Of a stretch of DNA of 64,000 nucleotides, positions 35,086-43,917 are shown piece after piece. Under the pieces are notes generated by a model. That model had not been told where the DNA came from and did not search any database. It saw only the letters and a list, made by a program, of their open reading frames with translations. The first letter of the stretch is position 1. Each line of letters starts with the position of its first letter. The stretch is from positions 186,001 to 250,000 of the forward strand of contig CALGMA010000008.1 in the NCBI GenBank assembly GCA_937959265.1, given 5' to 3'. A program made the translations under genes and the position numbers. This DNA comes from an uncultured Anaerolineae bacterium (GTDB lineage Bacteria; Chloroflexota; Anaerolineae; J036; Brachytrichaceae).

Positions 35086-35808
35086 ATGAACCGATTGACG
35101 TCCGCGTTCTCACTTATCGTTTTGGTCGTCGCTGCAATGAGCTTGCTGGCGATTCAGCCTGCATGGCCTGTGCTGCAAGCACCTGTTGGTTTCACCGAAA
35201 CACCGACGCCAACTGCTACGGATACGCCAACGCCGACTGCCACGGATATCCCCACGCCGGTTGAAACGCCAACACCCACTCCCTCCTCGACTCGCACGCC
35301 GACGGATACCCCCACGCCGACTACGCCTCCGACTGAAACGCCAACAGCGCCTCCGCTCTCTCAGGATACGCCGTCCCCGCTGCCGACTGATACGCCTCCA
35401 CCGCTGCTGAGCGACCCATATATCAACAAACGGGTCAGCCTAGAGCAGGCGCAGATAGGTGACATCTTGGTCTTCACGATCGAGATCGTCAATCCCAATC
35501 CGGTGGCGATTGGCGATGTCGTAGTGAGCGATGCGCTCTCGCCATTGGTGGACTATTTGAGCGCGGATGTATCGCGCGGCGAATTCGGTTTCGACCCTGG
35601 TGCATATACGTGGACGCTGTCCCTGGGCACGATGGCGCCGAACGAGCGCGTCACGATTGTCATTACTGTGCGGGTGAACGAGCGCGCTCAACCGCCGAAT
35701 GTGCTGCTCAACACTGCAGTGCTCACGAGTGGCCGGGGCACGACACAGTCGAACACGACCAACACGCTGATCGTGCCGAAAAGCCTGCCCGAAACTGGAC
35801 GCCGATGA
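35086..35808 (+). CDS. exported DUF11 protein ending in LPETG
   Basis: A 240-residue protein. The start at 35086 gives a good signal sequence (LTSAFSLIVLVVAAMSLLA); a longer frame exists upstream. After a Thr/Pro-rich linker (about 35-110, TPTPTATDTPTPTAT-like) there is a single DUF11 domain (DPYINKRVSLEQAQIGDILVF...). The protein ends LIVPKSLPETGRR, i.e. a sortase LPxTG signal two residues from the C-terminus. The usual hydrophobic helix and charged tail after LPxTG are absent. Its stop overlaps the start of the sortase gene (ATGA). It is the obvious candidate substrate of that sortase. Confidence 0.85.
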   Translation: MNRLTSAFSLIVLVVAAMSLLAIQPAWPVLQAPVGFTETPTPTATDTPTPTATDIPTPVETPTPTPSSTRTPTDTPTPTTPPTETPTAPPLSQDTPSPLPTDTPPPLLSDPYINKRVSLEQAQIGDILVFTIEIVNPNPVAIGDVVVSDALSPLVDYLSADVSRGEFGFDPGAYTWTLSLGTMAPNERVTIVITVRVNERAQPPNVLLNTAVLTSGRGTTQSNTTNTLIVPKSLPETGRR

Positions 35809-36329
35809 CTGCGCTTGGTAGAAGACGGTTTCTCAGCATGCTGGCGGCTGCGATCCTCCTCCCGCGCCGGACGGTATCGCCGTCTCCGCCTATGTCTCTG
35901 GTTATTCCTGCGCTCAGCCGGCTCAACATGCCGATTGTGCCGTTGCTTATCGTCAATGGCGTCTGGGACGAAACGCGACTCGGCGCACATGAAGTAGGGC
36001 TGCTGCAAACCACGGGACGGTGGCCGGGAGATGCGCTGGCGATGGTGTTGGCTGCCCATGTCACGTTAGAGGGAGGCGTGCGCGGTCCGTTCTATGGGCT
36101 GGCGGCGCTGCAGACCAATGCACGTGTGATGGTGCAAACCTACGATGGCCGGTTGTGGCGCTACCGCGTGATCGGTCGCCGTTTGCTGCGACCTGGTGAT
36201 GTGAAAGCCATCTATCAGCGTGACGGTCGGCGCTTGTTCTTGCTCACCTGTGCAACCTGGAGCCAAAGAAAGCAAGCGTATGCGCATCGGCTGCTTGTAG
36301 AAACGGCGATGGATATCAAGCCGGTCTAG
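35805..36329 (+). CDS. sortase (class D/E-like) transpeptidase
   Basis: A 174-residue protein overlapping the LPETG protein gene by four bases. The N-terminal hydrophobic segment (LGRRRFLSMLAAAILLP) has an RR and may be a Tat-like signal or membrane anchor. The sortase fold residues are all present: His85 (LAAHVT), Cys149 in LFLLTCAT (TLxTC-like), and Arg162 (AYAHRLLVE). Sortases cleave LPxTG between T and G and join the Thr to a nucleophile. Its partner is probably the protein encoded just upstream. In this phylum the acceptor is unknown. Confidence 0.87.
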   Translation: MTALGRRRFLSMLAAAILLPRRTVSPSPPMSLVIPALSRLNMPIVPLLIVNGVWDETRLGAHEVGLLQTTGRWPGDALAMVLAAHVTLEGGVRGPFYGLAALQTNARVMVQTYDGRLWRYRVIGRRLLRPGDVKAIYQRDGRRLFLLTCATWSQRKQAYAHRLLVETAMDIKPV

Positions 36330-36629
36330 CGGTGCCGATCGGCCTCAGCTTTGAGCGGAGTCTTAGCGCAATCTGACCGTGCTCACAGGGTGAAGGGTAG
36401 GCGGGGCTCGTTTATCAAGCCGAGGCTCGAGATGAACGAAATCAAGTCACTTCACGCAATCATCGGCGAACAACGACGCAATTCACTCAACGGACATCGG
36501 TCGGTAAATGGGTATGTGGGTCGGCTACAAGCAAAGTTCGAAGTGAGAGAAAAGTTGGATTCGAGAAATGCTCATAACTGGCATCGCGCAGCGCTCAAAA
36601 AAACGGTCACTCAATGATGCCTTGGCAGT
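36330..36629. other. intergenic region between converging genes
   Basis: 300 bases without a supported gene. An 88-residue open frame is Arg/Lys-rich and lacks a ribosome binding site. No strong hairpin was seen. Confidence 0.4.
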
Positions 36630-37001
36630 TTACCTATTCTGCGGAGCACTCCGTCGTAACAGGTCGGCTATCTCTCGCAAATACTCCCACGAATAGATGC
36701 CAAACCGGCAACCGCCCTTCCACATGATGTTGATAGCGTAGTTGCCGACCGGGTTGATCGTCTCCAGCTCATACGATCGCGGACGGATAATCTTGAGCGG
36801 ATCGGGGTTGTTGCGCTCTTCGTTGCACGTGGCGCACGGACACAAATCGCTCAGCAGCGTGAAGGGCAGCTCGGATGTCTCCCCGTCGTCCCAGGTGATC
36901 GTCAGGATGGCTTTCGTCCTGTCGGCGGTAATGCTGGTGGGTCGCATAGGTGACCTGGATTCTACGTCGCTCTGGCTTTCGGTGGTGATCTCATCGGGCA
37001 T
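36630..37001 (-). CDS. DUF971 domain protein
   Basis: A 123-residue protein; the start at 37001 has GAGGGG seven bases upstream. The DUF971 core has 'ILTITWDDGETSELPFTLL', the cysteine pair LCPCATC, and 'INPVGNYAINIMWKGGCRFGIYSWEYLREI'. The fold equals the N-terminal domain of gamma-butyrobetaine hydroxylase and also occurs fused to or beside iron-sulfur/Mrp proteins. Stand-alone members have no proven function; metal binding through the cysteines is likely. It is divergent from the FAD oxidoreductase gene, with 37 bases between starts. Confidence 0.88.
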   Translation of the reverse strand: MPDEITTESQSDVESRSPMRPTSITADRTKAILTITWDDGETSELPFTLLSDLCPCATCNEERNNPDPLKIIRPRSYELETINPVGNYAINIMWKGGCRFGIYSWEYLREIADLLRRSAPQNR

Positions 37002-37038
37002 ACAATCCCCTCGCAGTCTCACCGAGAACTGAGCGCGC

Positions 37039-38301
37039 ATGTCTGCAAAGACCATCCTGATCATTGGTGGTGGCGTCATCGGACTGAGCATCGCTTACTA
37101 CGCGATGCGCGCCGGCTACCACGTTACCATCGTCGAACGCGGCGCACCGGATCATGATGCGTGCTCGCTGGGCAACGCTGGCATGATCGTGCCCAGCCAC
37201 TTCGTCCCGTTGGCTGCGCCAAGCATAGTGGCCTATGGCCTGCGCGCCATGTGGAATCCAGAGAGCCCGTTCTACATTCGCCCGCGCCTGAGCCGCGACC
37301 TGTTGGACTGGGGATGGAAGTTCATGCGTGCAGCCACCGCTGCATGGGTGGATCGTGCTGCACCGTTGCTGCGCGACTTGAGCCTGGCCAGCCGGCGGTG
37401 CTTCGTCGAGTTGGCCGATGAATGGGGCAATACGTTCAGCCTGGTACAGAAGGGCTCACTGATGCTGTGCAAGACCGAACACGCGCTGCATGAGGAAAGC
37501 GGGACTGTCGAACGTGCCAACCGGCTCGGCGTCCCGGCACAAGTGTTGACGCCCGAAGAAACAGCACGGCTCGAGCCAAACCTGACGATGGACATCGCCG
37601 GCGCGGTTTACTTCCCCAAAGATTGCCATCTGTCGCCGCAGCACTTCGTTGCCGAATTGACGCGCCTGTTGATGGACGGCAGCGCGCAGTTTCACTGGCG
37701 CACTGAAGTGGTCGGATGGCGTGCCCATGAACGACGGATCGAGAGTGTGCGCACGGACAAAGGTGCGTTGCAAGCGGACGAATACGTGATCGCCGGCGGT
37801 GCATGGTCGCCGCGCATCGCGCACGGGCTGCGGGCGTATCTGCCGATGCAGGCGGGCAAGGGCTACAGCCTCACCCTCCGGCATCCGAAACAGATGCCGG
37901 AGATCTGCGCTATTCTCGCCGAAGCGCGCGTAGCAGTGACGCCGATGCCGCTCGATAGCGCGCTGCGCTTCGGTGGGACGATGGAGATCGCTGGGCTGGA
38001 TGAGTCCATCAACTCCGCACGTGTGCGTGGCATCATCAATGCTGTGCCCCAATACCTGCCGGCCTTCGCGCCGGGAGACTTTCGCGATGTGCCTGTGTGG
38101 CGCGGCTTGCGACCGGTGTCGCCAGATGGTCTACCCTATGTGGGGCGGCTGCGCAGTTACAACAACCTCAGCGTGGCGACCGGTCATGCCATGCTGGGAC
38201 TGAGCCTGGGGCCGGTTACCGGCGAGCTGATGGCACAGGTGCTATCGGGTGCCCAGCCGGCGATAGACATGATGTTGCTCGACCCAGATCGTTTTGTATA
38301 G
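37039..38301 (+). CDS. FAD-dependent oxidoreductase, D-amino-acid dehydrogenase-like
   Basis: A 420-residue DAO-family flavoprotein. The N-terminal dinucleotide site ILIIGGGVIGLSIAYYAMRAG and the following E in 'TIVERG' bind FAD. The 'GNAGMIVPSHFVPLAAP' motif and the C-terminal 'RPVSPDGLPYVG ... TGHAMLGLSLGPVTG' block match DadA-type dehydrogenases, which oxidise D-amino acids and pass electrons to the respiratory chain. A TACAAT hexamer at 37001-37006 could be its -10. The exact substrate is inferred by family only. Confidence 0.87.
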   Translation: MSAKTILIIGGGVIGLSIAYYAMRAGYHVTIVERGAPDHDACSLGNAGMIVPSHFVPLAAPSIVAYGLRAMWNPESPFYIRPRLSRDLLDWGWKFMRAATAAWVDRAAPLLRDLSLASRRCFVELADEWGNTFSLVQKGSLMLCKTEHALHEESGTVERANRLGVPAQVLTPEETARLEPNLTMDIAGAVYFPKDCHLSPQHFVAELTRLLMDGSAQFHWRTEVVGWRAHERRIESVRTDKGALQADEYVIAGGAWSPRIAHGLRAYLPMQAGKGYSLTLRHPKQMPEICAILAEARVAVTPMPLDSALRFGGTMEIAGLDESINSARVRGIINAVPQYLPAFAPGDFRDVPVWRGLRPVSPDGLPYVGRLRSYNNLSVATGHAMLGLSLGPVTGELMAQVLSGAQPAIDMMLLDPDRFV

Positions 38302-38333
38302 CGACGCGCGCCCTGTCATTGTGCTAACCAGCG

Positions 38334-40202
38334 CTATCCGATTGCCGCGACTTGCGGCTCTGGCATGGCCGAACCGAACAACTGCTTGTAGATCACGCCG
38401 CGATAGTTCAGCATTTCGTGTGTGCCTTGCTCTACCACGCGTCCCCGATGCAAGACGTAGATGCGGTCGGCCAGCTTCAGCGTAGATGGCCGGTGCGCGG
38501 TCATGATTACTGTTTTGTCGCTTGCCAGCATGCGCAGCGTCCGCGCCAGTGCCTGCTCGGCCTCTGCGTCGAAGGCGCTGTTTACCTCGTCTAGCACAAG
38601 GATCGGTGGGTCGGCCACCAACACGCGCGCCAGGGCGATGCGTTGGCGTTGTCCGGCCGAGAGCTTGCGCCCGCCTTCACCGACGCGCGTATGCCAGCCA
38701 TCTGGCAACGCCTCGGCCACCACGCTCGCCCCGGATAGGTAGATCGCTCGCTCGATTTGCGTTTCGCTCACCCTTTCTTGTCCACCTGAACGGGTCGAAG
38801 CCGGTGCGCCGTAGAGCACATTTTCGAGGAGCGTGCCGTCGAAGAGCGGCATATCGCCGCTCACAAACCCGATCTGCGCGCGCACGGAGGATAGTTTCAC
38901 TTGCGCAATATCCTGGCCGTCCACGAGGATGCGCCCGTGCGTCGGCTGGCGCAGTCGCGGTAACATCTGGAGCAAGGTGCTCTTGCCCGAGCCGTTCAAC
39001 CCAACGAGGATAACCAATTCGCCGCGTCGAGCGCGCATAGTGACTTGGTCGAGCGCCATCTTTTCGCCGTAACAGAAGCTGACGCCCACGATAGATACTT
39101 CGCCGGCACTTACACGAAGCGCTGGCAGATGGGCGTCGTCCGCTTTCTCGCTTGGCTCGTCCAGCGTGTCTACCAGGCGTTCGATCGAGATGTGCGCCTC
39201 TTGCAGATATCGGTTGGCAATGGCGATTTGGCGCAGGATTGGTAGCAGTAGGCCGAGTAGCGTGAGAAAGGTGATCAGTCGGCCTGCGCTCAACCGATTT
39301 GCGTCCGCTTCGGATGCAGCGACGACCAGCGTCAACAAACTGATCGTCGCCGTTGCGCCTACGGCGTAGCCCTGCATGCGCCCGCCGATGGCGGCGACTC
39401 TTGTGCCACGCTTAGCAAGCTTGCGCGTCAGCCGCTCGAAGCGCTTGTTCTCCGCCTTCTCTTGGGATGCGATTTTGATGACGAATAGCCCGTTGATCCG
39501 CTCGGTCAGGTAGGCTGACATGCGCGTTCTGCGCCGACGCCGGGCACGACTGGCTTTGCGTAGACGGGGGTTCTCGACCTTGAAGACCAGCGCGTATAGT
39601 GGCAGCGCCATCGCTACCACGAATCCCATCCGCCAGTTAGCCAACACCAGCGCAATCAGCAATGCTCCGGCGAGCAGCAACTCGTGACTGGTATTTAGCA
39701 AGCCGTCGGTGACCAGTCTTTGAACGGCGCGTGTGTCGCTAATGAAGCGAACGAGCAATCGCCCCGCGCCGCGTCGTTCCACTGCCTCGCTGGGCAAATC
39801 CTGGACGTGTCGCCACAACGCCCGGCGCATGTGCGATGCGACTTGCTCGCCGACTTGCCCGCCGAGTGCTCGCTGAAACATGAGCAGTGTGCTACGCATC
39901 ACAGCCAGGATCGCCAGCGCAACGACGATCGGGCGTATCTCGGATAGCGCGCGCAGCGCAGACTCGTTTTGGTGCAGCGCGCCGATGATCGCGTCGGCGA
40001 CACTGCCGATCAGGAATGGCGCAGTCGCTTCGGCTGTCGAAAAGGCAACCGAAACAGCGGCTGCCAATGCCAGCCGCCGCCGCTCCGGTCGCAGATAAGG
40101 CCAGATGTGCGTCAGGCTCGTCCAGGTGGGTTGGCGCGTGAGCCATGCGCTGACGGCGACTACGCTTCGCTGGAGCCATGCGCCGATTGGCAAGTGAGTC
40201 AT
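38334..40202 (-). CDS. ABC exporter, fused transmembrane and ATPase domains (MsbA/LmrA-like half transporter)
   Basis: A 622-residue protein with six membrane helices in about 40-340 and an ATPase domain to the end. Walker A is GLNGSGKST, the signature is KLSAGQRQR (A in place of the first G of LSGGQ), Walker B ILVLDE is followed by VNSAFD, and the H-loop is MTAHRPST. It would export a lipid, peptide or drug as a dimer. Its start overlaps the stop of the upstream P-loop gene by four bases, a strong sign that the two act together. Confidence 0.9.
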   Translation of the reverse strand: MTHLPIGAWLQRSVVAVSAWLTRQPTWTSLTHIWPYLRPERRRLALAAAVSVAFSTAEATAPFLIGSVADAIIGALHQNESALRALSEIRPIVVALAILAVMRSTLLMFQRALGGQVGEQVASHMRRALWRHVQDLPSEAVERRGAGRLLVRFISDTRAVQRLVTDGLLNTSHELLLAGALLIALVLANWRMGFVVAMALPLYALVFKVENPRLRKASRARRRRRTRMSAYLTERINGLFVIKIASQEKAENKRFERLTRKLAKRGTRVAAIGGRMQGYAVGATATISLLTLVVAASEADANRLSAGRLITFLTLLGLLLPILRQIAIANRYLQEAHISIERLVDTLDEPSEKADDAHLPALRVSAGEVSIVGVSFCYGEKMALDQVTMRARRGELVILVGLNGSGKSTLLQMLPRLRQPTHGRILVDGQDIAQVKLSSVRAQIGFVSGDMPLFDGTLLENVLYGAPASTRSGGQERVSETQIERAIYLSGASVVAEALPDGWHTRVGEGGRKLSAGQRQRIALARVLVADPPILVLDEVNSAFDAEAEQALARTLRMLASDKTVIMTAHRPSTLKLADRIYVLHRGRVVEQGTHEMLNYRGVIYKQLFGSAMPEPQVAAIG

Positions 40203-41278
40203 GTCAAGGCAGGCTGCAACACCTTGGGTTGAAACGCGGGGTAATGCGCCGGCGTACCTGGGTTCAGTCCGAGCAACGCCAACACCTCGCCCGACAAGGC
40301 GCGCTCGATGCTCAGGCAGGGTAGGTCGGTAGCTTCTTCTGCCTCACGGACGGCAAGCGGGCTTTGCGTGACGACGCCGCCCGTTGCGCGCAGCGGCAAG
40401 CGCATGGCGTTCAGGTGACGCACACCGCACTCTGCCGAAAGGCTGTCGTTGGCCGAGAAGAAGACATGGTTGATGTGTGCGCGGAAGCGAACACTCTCTA
40501 GCAACATGCGCGTCTCGCGCTGGAAGATCCCGTCAGCAACTTCGATCACGATGTAATCCGGGTTCTCATCCTGCAGATAAGCCAGCAATGTGGTGAAGAT
40601 GTTGAGCAATTCATGCAGTTCGAGCATATAGGTGGATGGATAGCCGGCGTCAGTGAAGTCCAGCACGCGCACCGCGCCGCAACTGGCGAAGTAGCGCGCG
40701 TCCTTGCCGGCGGCTGTGCCGGTCACCTTGGCAGCGCAGGTACGGAATCCCGACTGCGACAACGCACGAACCAGCGTCCCCACCGTGGTGGTCTTACCGG
40801 AGTTCATCGAGGAACCCACGACCAAGATCACTTCGCACGTGCCGTTTGCGCTGCGGCACGGCAGGCCGAATGACTTCAGGTTCACCGGCTGGCCTTGCAG
40901 GTCGGTCACGTATCCCATGAAACGCAGTCGGGTGGGCTGAGCCATCGTTGCGTGTTGCGAGACGACATGGCCGCACACACCGCCGACAGATAACAGGTCG
41001 AATTCCTCTGGCATATGTTGTGGCACATAGCCCTCATACTGATCGGTAGCGTAGCGGTTGCCGAATGTGCCGACGATGCGGTCGCCAGGGAAGATGTGCC
41101 GCGATATGCCCGTGCGATCCTCAATCGTGCTGTGTTTGCCGATGCTCAGCACTTCAGCAACCACGAGGTCTCCAATGTGGGGAGAATGGGCGAGTGGCGC
41201 GAATCCTGCCATTGCATCGAACGGCGCTGCGTGTGTCGCGAAACTGTATTTGAAGTGTCGGAAATCTAACGTCTGCAT
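40199..41278 (-). CDS. P-loop NTPase of unknown function, partner of ABC exporter
   Basis: A 359-residue protein. The first ~145 residues are beta-rich (GDLVVAEVLSIGKHSTIED, DRIVGTFGNRYATDQYEG). A P-loop domain follows with VVGSSMNSGKTTTVGTLVRAL, a 'CAAKVTGTAAGKD' segment, and a 'PDYIVIEVADGIFQRET' strand in the Walker B place. It resembles the MobB/BioD/DUF1611-type deviant P-loop group, but no specific family is claimed. It overlaps the exporter gene by four bases (ATGA). It may activate or modify the exported compound. Confidence 0.7.
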   Translation of the reverse strand: MQTLDFRHFKYSFATHAAPFDAMAGFAPLAHSPHIGDLVVAEVLSIGKHSTIEDRTGISRHIFPGDRIVGTFGNRYATDQYEGYVPQHMPEEFDLLSVGGVCGHVVSQHATMAQPTRLRFMGYVTDLQGQPVNLKSFGLPCRSANGTCEVILVVGSSMNSGKTTTVGTLVRALSQSGFRTCAAKVTGTAAGKDARYFASCGAVRVLDFTDAGYPSTYMLELHELLNIFTTLLAYLQDENPDYIVIEVADGIFQRETRMLLESVRFRAHINHVFFSANDSLSAECGVRHLNAMRLPLRATGGVVTQSPLAVREAEEATDLPCLSIERALSGEVLALLGLNPGTPAHYPAFQPKVLQPALT

Positions 41279-41530
41279 GTCTCAAATTCTCCTCTGCTTC
41301 GATGGTCGGCAGTGCCGCGTGTTGCTTTGTGTCGCGCTGCATGCACTGCTCTTTTCTACTTGCTAAGAGCGCGCGAACTGTGACGAAATACAGCCATCGT
41401 GCTCAAATGCAATTCCGCATAGGGGAGGGAAATGATTAAGATGGTTATCGGGCATTTAAAGTTCGCGTGGTTGGTCATCTGCGTCGGATGCCTTTTTGAC
41501 TTCTGCCTCACACCGTGCTTCACTACCGCT
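41279..41530. other. divergent promoter region
   Basis: 250 bases between the divergent P-loop gene and amidohydrolase gene. A GGGGAGGG just before an ATG at 41432 would support an earlier amidohydrolase start with a hydrophobic N-terminal extension. A TTGACT/TTCACT pair closer to 41531 supports the later start. Confidence 0.4.
41496..41524 (+). promoter_or_regulatory. putative sigma-70 promoter for the amidohydrolase gene
   Basis: TTGACT (41496-41501), 17-base spacer, TTCACT (41519-41524), then ATG at 41531. It would give an almost leaderless transcript. The -10 match is modest. Confidence 0.35.
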
Positions 41531-42760
41531 ATGCGATTCGACCTGCTGATCAAAAATGGCCTGCTCATTGATCCCGCTCAGAACCTCAATGCGCCTTACG
41601 ATGTCGCGATTAAGCGCAATCGCGTCGCGGCGATCGATCGCAACATTCCGCCGGAGAGCGCCGCGCGCGTCATTGACGCTGCCGGCCAGATCGTCACGCC
41701 GGGTTTGGTGGACCTGCACACGCACGTGTACTATGGCGTGACCTTTTGGGGCATTCAGGCCGATCCGGTGGCGGCGCGCAGCGGCGTAACGACGTGGCTG
41801 GATGTCGGCTCTGCCGGCGCGTTCAACCTAATCGGCTTGCGCGACTATGTGGCCCGTCCGTCCCGCGCGCGCATCTACGCCTTGCTCAACATCTCCTCCA
41901 TCGGCCTGACGGCGATGACGTATGAGCTGGCCAACTTGAATTACTGCGATGTGGATCTGTGCTGCAAGCTGATTGACGCGCATCGCGACTTTGTGTTGGG
42001 CGTGAAGGCGCGCGTTGACGCCAACACCGTCGGCGCAAATGGGCTTGAGCCGCTGCGCCGAGCGCGCGCAGCCGCCGACCGCGTCGGCATGCCGCTGATG
42101 GTGCACATCGGCGTCGCCGGGCCGAGCATCGGCGACGTGTTAACACACCTCAAGCCTGGCGACATATTGACCCATTGCTTCACCGGCCACACCATGCGCC
42201 TCGTTGATCAGGACGGCCGGCTCTTGGACGATGCGCGTCGCGCCTGGGAACGCGGGGTGATCATGGATGTCGGCCATGGCGCTGGGTCGTTTTCGTTCGA
42301 GACTGCCGAAGCGCTGATGAGTCAGGGTTATAAGCCGGACGTGATCTCTACCGACATCCATCAGATGAGCGTGCACGGGCCGCTGTTCGACATGCCGACG
42401 TGCATGAGTAAGTTTCTATCGCTGGGCATGTCGCTGGAAGCGGTTGTGCGCGCGGCGACGAGCCGACCGGCGGAGGTGCTGGGGCTGCAAGGCGAGGTGG
42501 GCACGCTCAGGCCCGGCGCATACGCCGACGTTGCGTTGTTCAAGTTGTGCGAAGGCGATTACGTGTTCTACGACGTGTTTATGAACGCGCGCAAAGGCCG
42601 GCAGTTGCTGTGCAACACGCTGACCATCGTGAATGGTCAGCCGATGGCTCGCACGCCCGACGGACCAACGATGCCATGGATTACGTCAACCGAAGACCAA
42701 CAAGCGCTGGTTACGCGTGGACATACGCCGACGGCAATGGCGCGAGGCTGCTGCGCTTGA
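41531..42760 (+). CDS. amidohydrolase/deacetylase-family metallohydrolase
   Basis: A 409-residue TIM-barrel metal-dependent hydrolase of the dihydroorotase/deacetylase group. The metal sites are visible: HTH in GLVDLHTHVYYG, Lys in FVLGVKARVD (likely carboxylated), His in MVHIGVAG and ILTHCFTGH, and Asp in VISTDIHQ. Family enzymes hydrolyse cyclic amides or N-acyl amino acids. The frame is open to 41432, where a strong ribosome site and a hydrophobic segment could make a signal-bearing form; 41531 fits the family start (MRFDLLIKNGLLIDP). The substrate is unknown. Confidence 0.85.
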   Translation: MRFDLLIKNGLLIDPAQNLNAPYDVAIKRNRVAAIDRNIPPESAARVIDAAGQIVTPGLVDLHTHVYYGVTFWGIQADPVAARSGVTTWLDVGSAGAFNLIGLRDYVARPSRARIYALLNISSIGLTAMTYELANLNYCDVDLCCKLIDAHRDFVLGVKARVDANTVGANGLEPLRRARAAADRVGMPLMVHIGVAGPSIGDVLTHLKPGDILTHCFTGHTMRLVDQDGRLLDDARRAWERGVIMDVGHGAGSFSFETAEALMSQGYKPDVISTDIHQMSVHGPLFDMPTCMSKFLSLGMSLEAVVRAATSRPAEVLGLQGEVGTLRPGAYADVALFKLCEGDYVFYDVFMNARKGRQLLCNTLTIVNGQPMARTPDGPTMPWITSTEDQQALVTRGHTPTAMARGCCA

Positions 42761-42796
42761 CGCGCAGCGCGTGGACTCAAACGACCGGCTGCGCAG

Positions 42797-43798
42797 TCAG
42801 CCCGAGACATACGCCTGAATCAACTCGTCCAGCACCCGGTTGTGCGCCTCGTCAACGGTGCGCCGAGCCGGGTCGGCCATGAACCAGGCGATGCTGCGTC
42901 GCACCCCTTCGGCCCACGGCACGTTGCAGACGAAATCCGGCACAAAGCGCTTGATCTTGCTGTTGTCGAACACTACGCTGTGCGCCTTGTCGCCCAGCAG
43001 CGTGCCCTCGAACTCCGGCCACCGCGCCACGATCCAGTCCGAGGCGATGTGCACGATCTTCGGCTCGACGCCGACGGCGTGAGCCGCCTCACAGTAAATC
43101 TGATCCCAGGTCAGCGTCTCGTCGCTGGTGATGTGGAAGGCATAGCCGGCCAGTTGCTCGCGCCCCAGCAGCCCGACCAGCCCTTTAGCGAAGTCGCCGT
43201 TCCATGTCACTGTCCACAGCGACGTGCCGTCGCCGGGCACAATGACCGGCAGGCCGCGCAACATGCGATCCATCAGCGTCCATGGATGCTGCCCACTGCC
43301 CAACACCAGTGGGATGCTGGATGGGCCGTAGGTGAGGGAAGGGCGCGCGATGGTGACCGGAAAGCCGCGCTCGCGAAACTCGCGCATCAGGCGCTCCTCG
43401 CAGGCGATCTTGTCGCGCGAGTATTGCCAGTGTGGATTGGCGAGCGGCGTATCCTCGGTGATTCGATAGTGCGCCGGAGGTTTCTGATAGACGCTGGCCG
43501 AGCTGATGAACACAAACTGCCGCGCCCGTCCGGTGAACAGTCGAATGTCCTGTTCGATGTGCTCCGGCGTAAACGCCACCCAGTCCACGACGGCGTCGAA
43601 GTGATGTCCTGCGAGGACCCGCCCTGCGCCGTCGGGGTCATTGCGGATGTCGCCGCGCAGCGGGACTGCGCCGGCCGGCGCCTCGTACTTGTGTGACCGG
43701 CCGCGAGTGAGGATGAACAGCTCGTGGCCGCGTTCGATGCAGAGCTGGGCGCACGCGGAGCTGATGACGCCGGTGCCGCCGATAAAAAGCACTTTCAT
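42797..43798 (-). CDS. NAD-dependent epimerase/dehydratase-family (extended SDR) protein
   Basis: A 333-residue extended SDR. The Rossmann motif is GGTGVISSACAQLC rather than the classical GxxGxxG, which is common in the isoflavone-reductase/mRNA-binding-like subgroup. 'FVFISSASVYQKP' and 'YSRDK' supply the Ser and the Tyr-Lys pair. Members act on nucleotide sugars or as atypical RNA-binding proteins in plastids. It converges with the amidohydrolase gene and is divergent from the GntR regulator; its role may be in the sugar pathway that follows. Confidence 0.83.
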   Translation of the reverse strand: MKVLFIGGTGVISSACAQLCIERGHELFILTRGRSHKYEAPAGAVPLRGDIRNDPDGAGRVLAGHHFDAVVDWVAFTPEHIEQDIRLFTGRARQFVFISSASVYQKPPAHYRITEDTPLANPHWQYSRDKIACEERLMREFRERGFPVTIARPSLTYGPSSIPLVLGSGQHPWTLMDRMLRGLPVIVPGDGTSLWTVTWNGDFAKGLVGLLGREQLAGYAFHITSDETLTWDQIYCEAAHAVGVEPKIVHIASDWIVARWPEFEGTLLGDKAHSVVFDNSKIKRFVPDFVCNVPWAEGVRRSIAWFMADPARRTVDEAHNRVLDELIQAYVSG

Positions 43799-43850
43799 AG
43801 GCGACTATTGTGCGACACTTTATCGCGCCCGTCACCCGTCACTCCTCGAT

Positions 43851-43878
43851 TTGACTTTTGCGCGGGCTGCACTATTAT
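43851..43878 (+). promoter_or_regulatory. putative sigma-70 promoter for the GntR gene
   Basis: TTGACT (43851-43856), 16-base spacer, TATTAT (43873-43878), about 40 bases before the ATG at 43918. It is a good match in an otherwise GC-rich region. Confidence 0.5.
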
Positions 43879-43917
43879 CCGCCCACGTCTTATAGATTAT
43901 TAAACTATTACGAGCCG

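Noticed and set aside
35805-35880. Sortase N-terminus as the missing cell-wall sorting helix of the LPETG protein through frameshifting
   Set aside because: No slippery sequence was seen at the junction; kept only as a speculative option within the LPETG finding.
36351-36617. 88-residue plus-strand open frame
   Set aside because: No ribosome site or family features; Lys/Arg-rich random-like composition.
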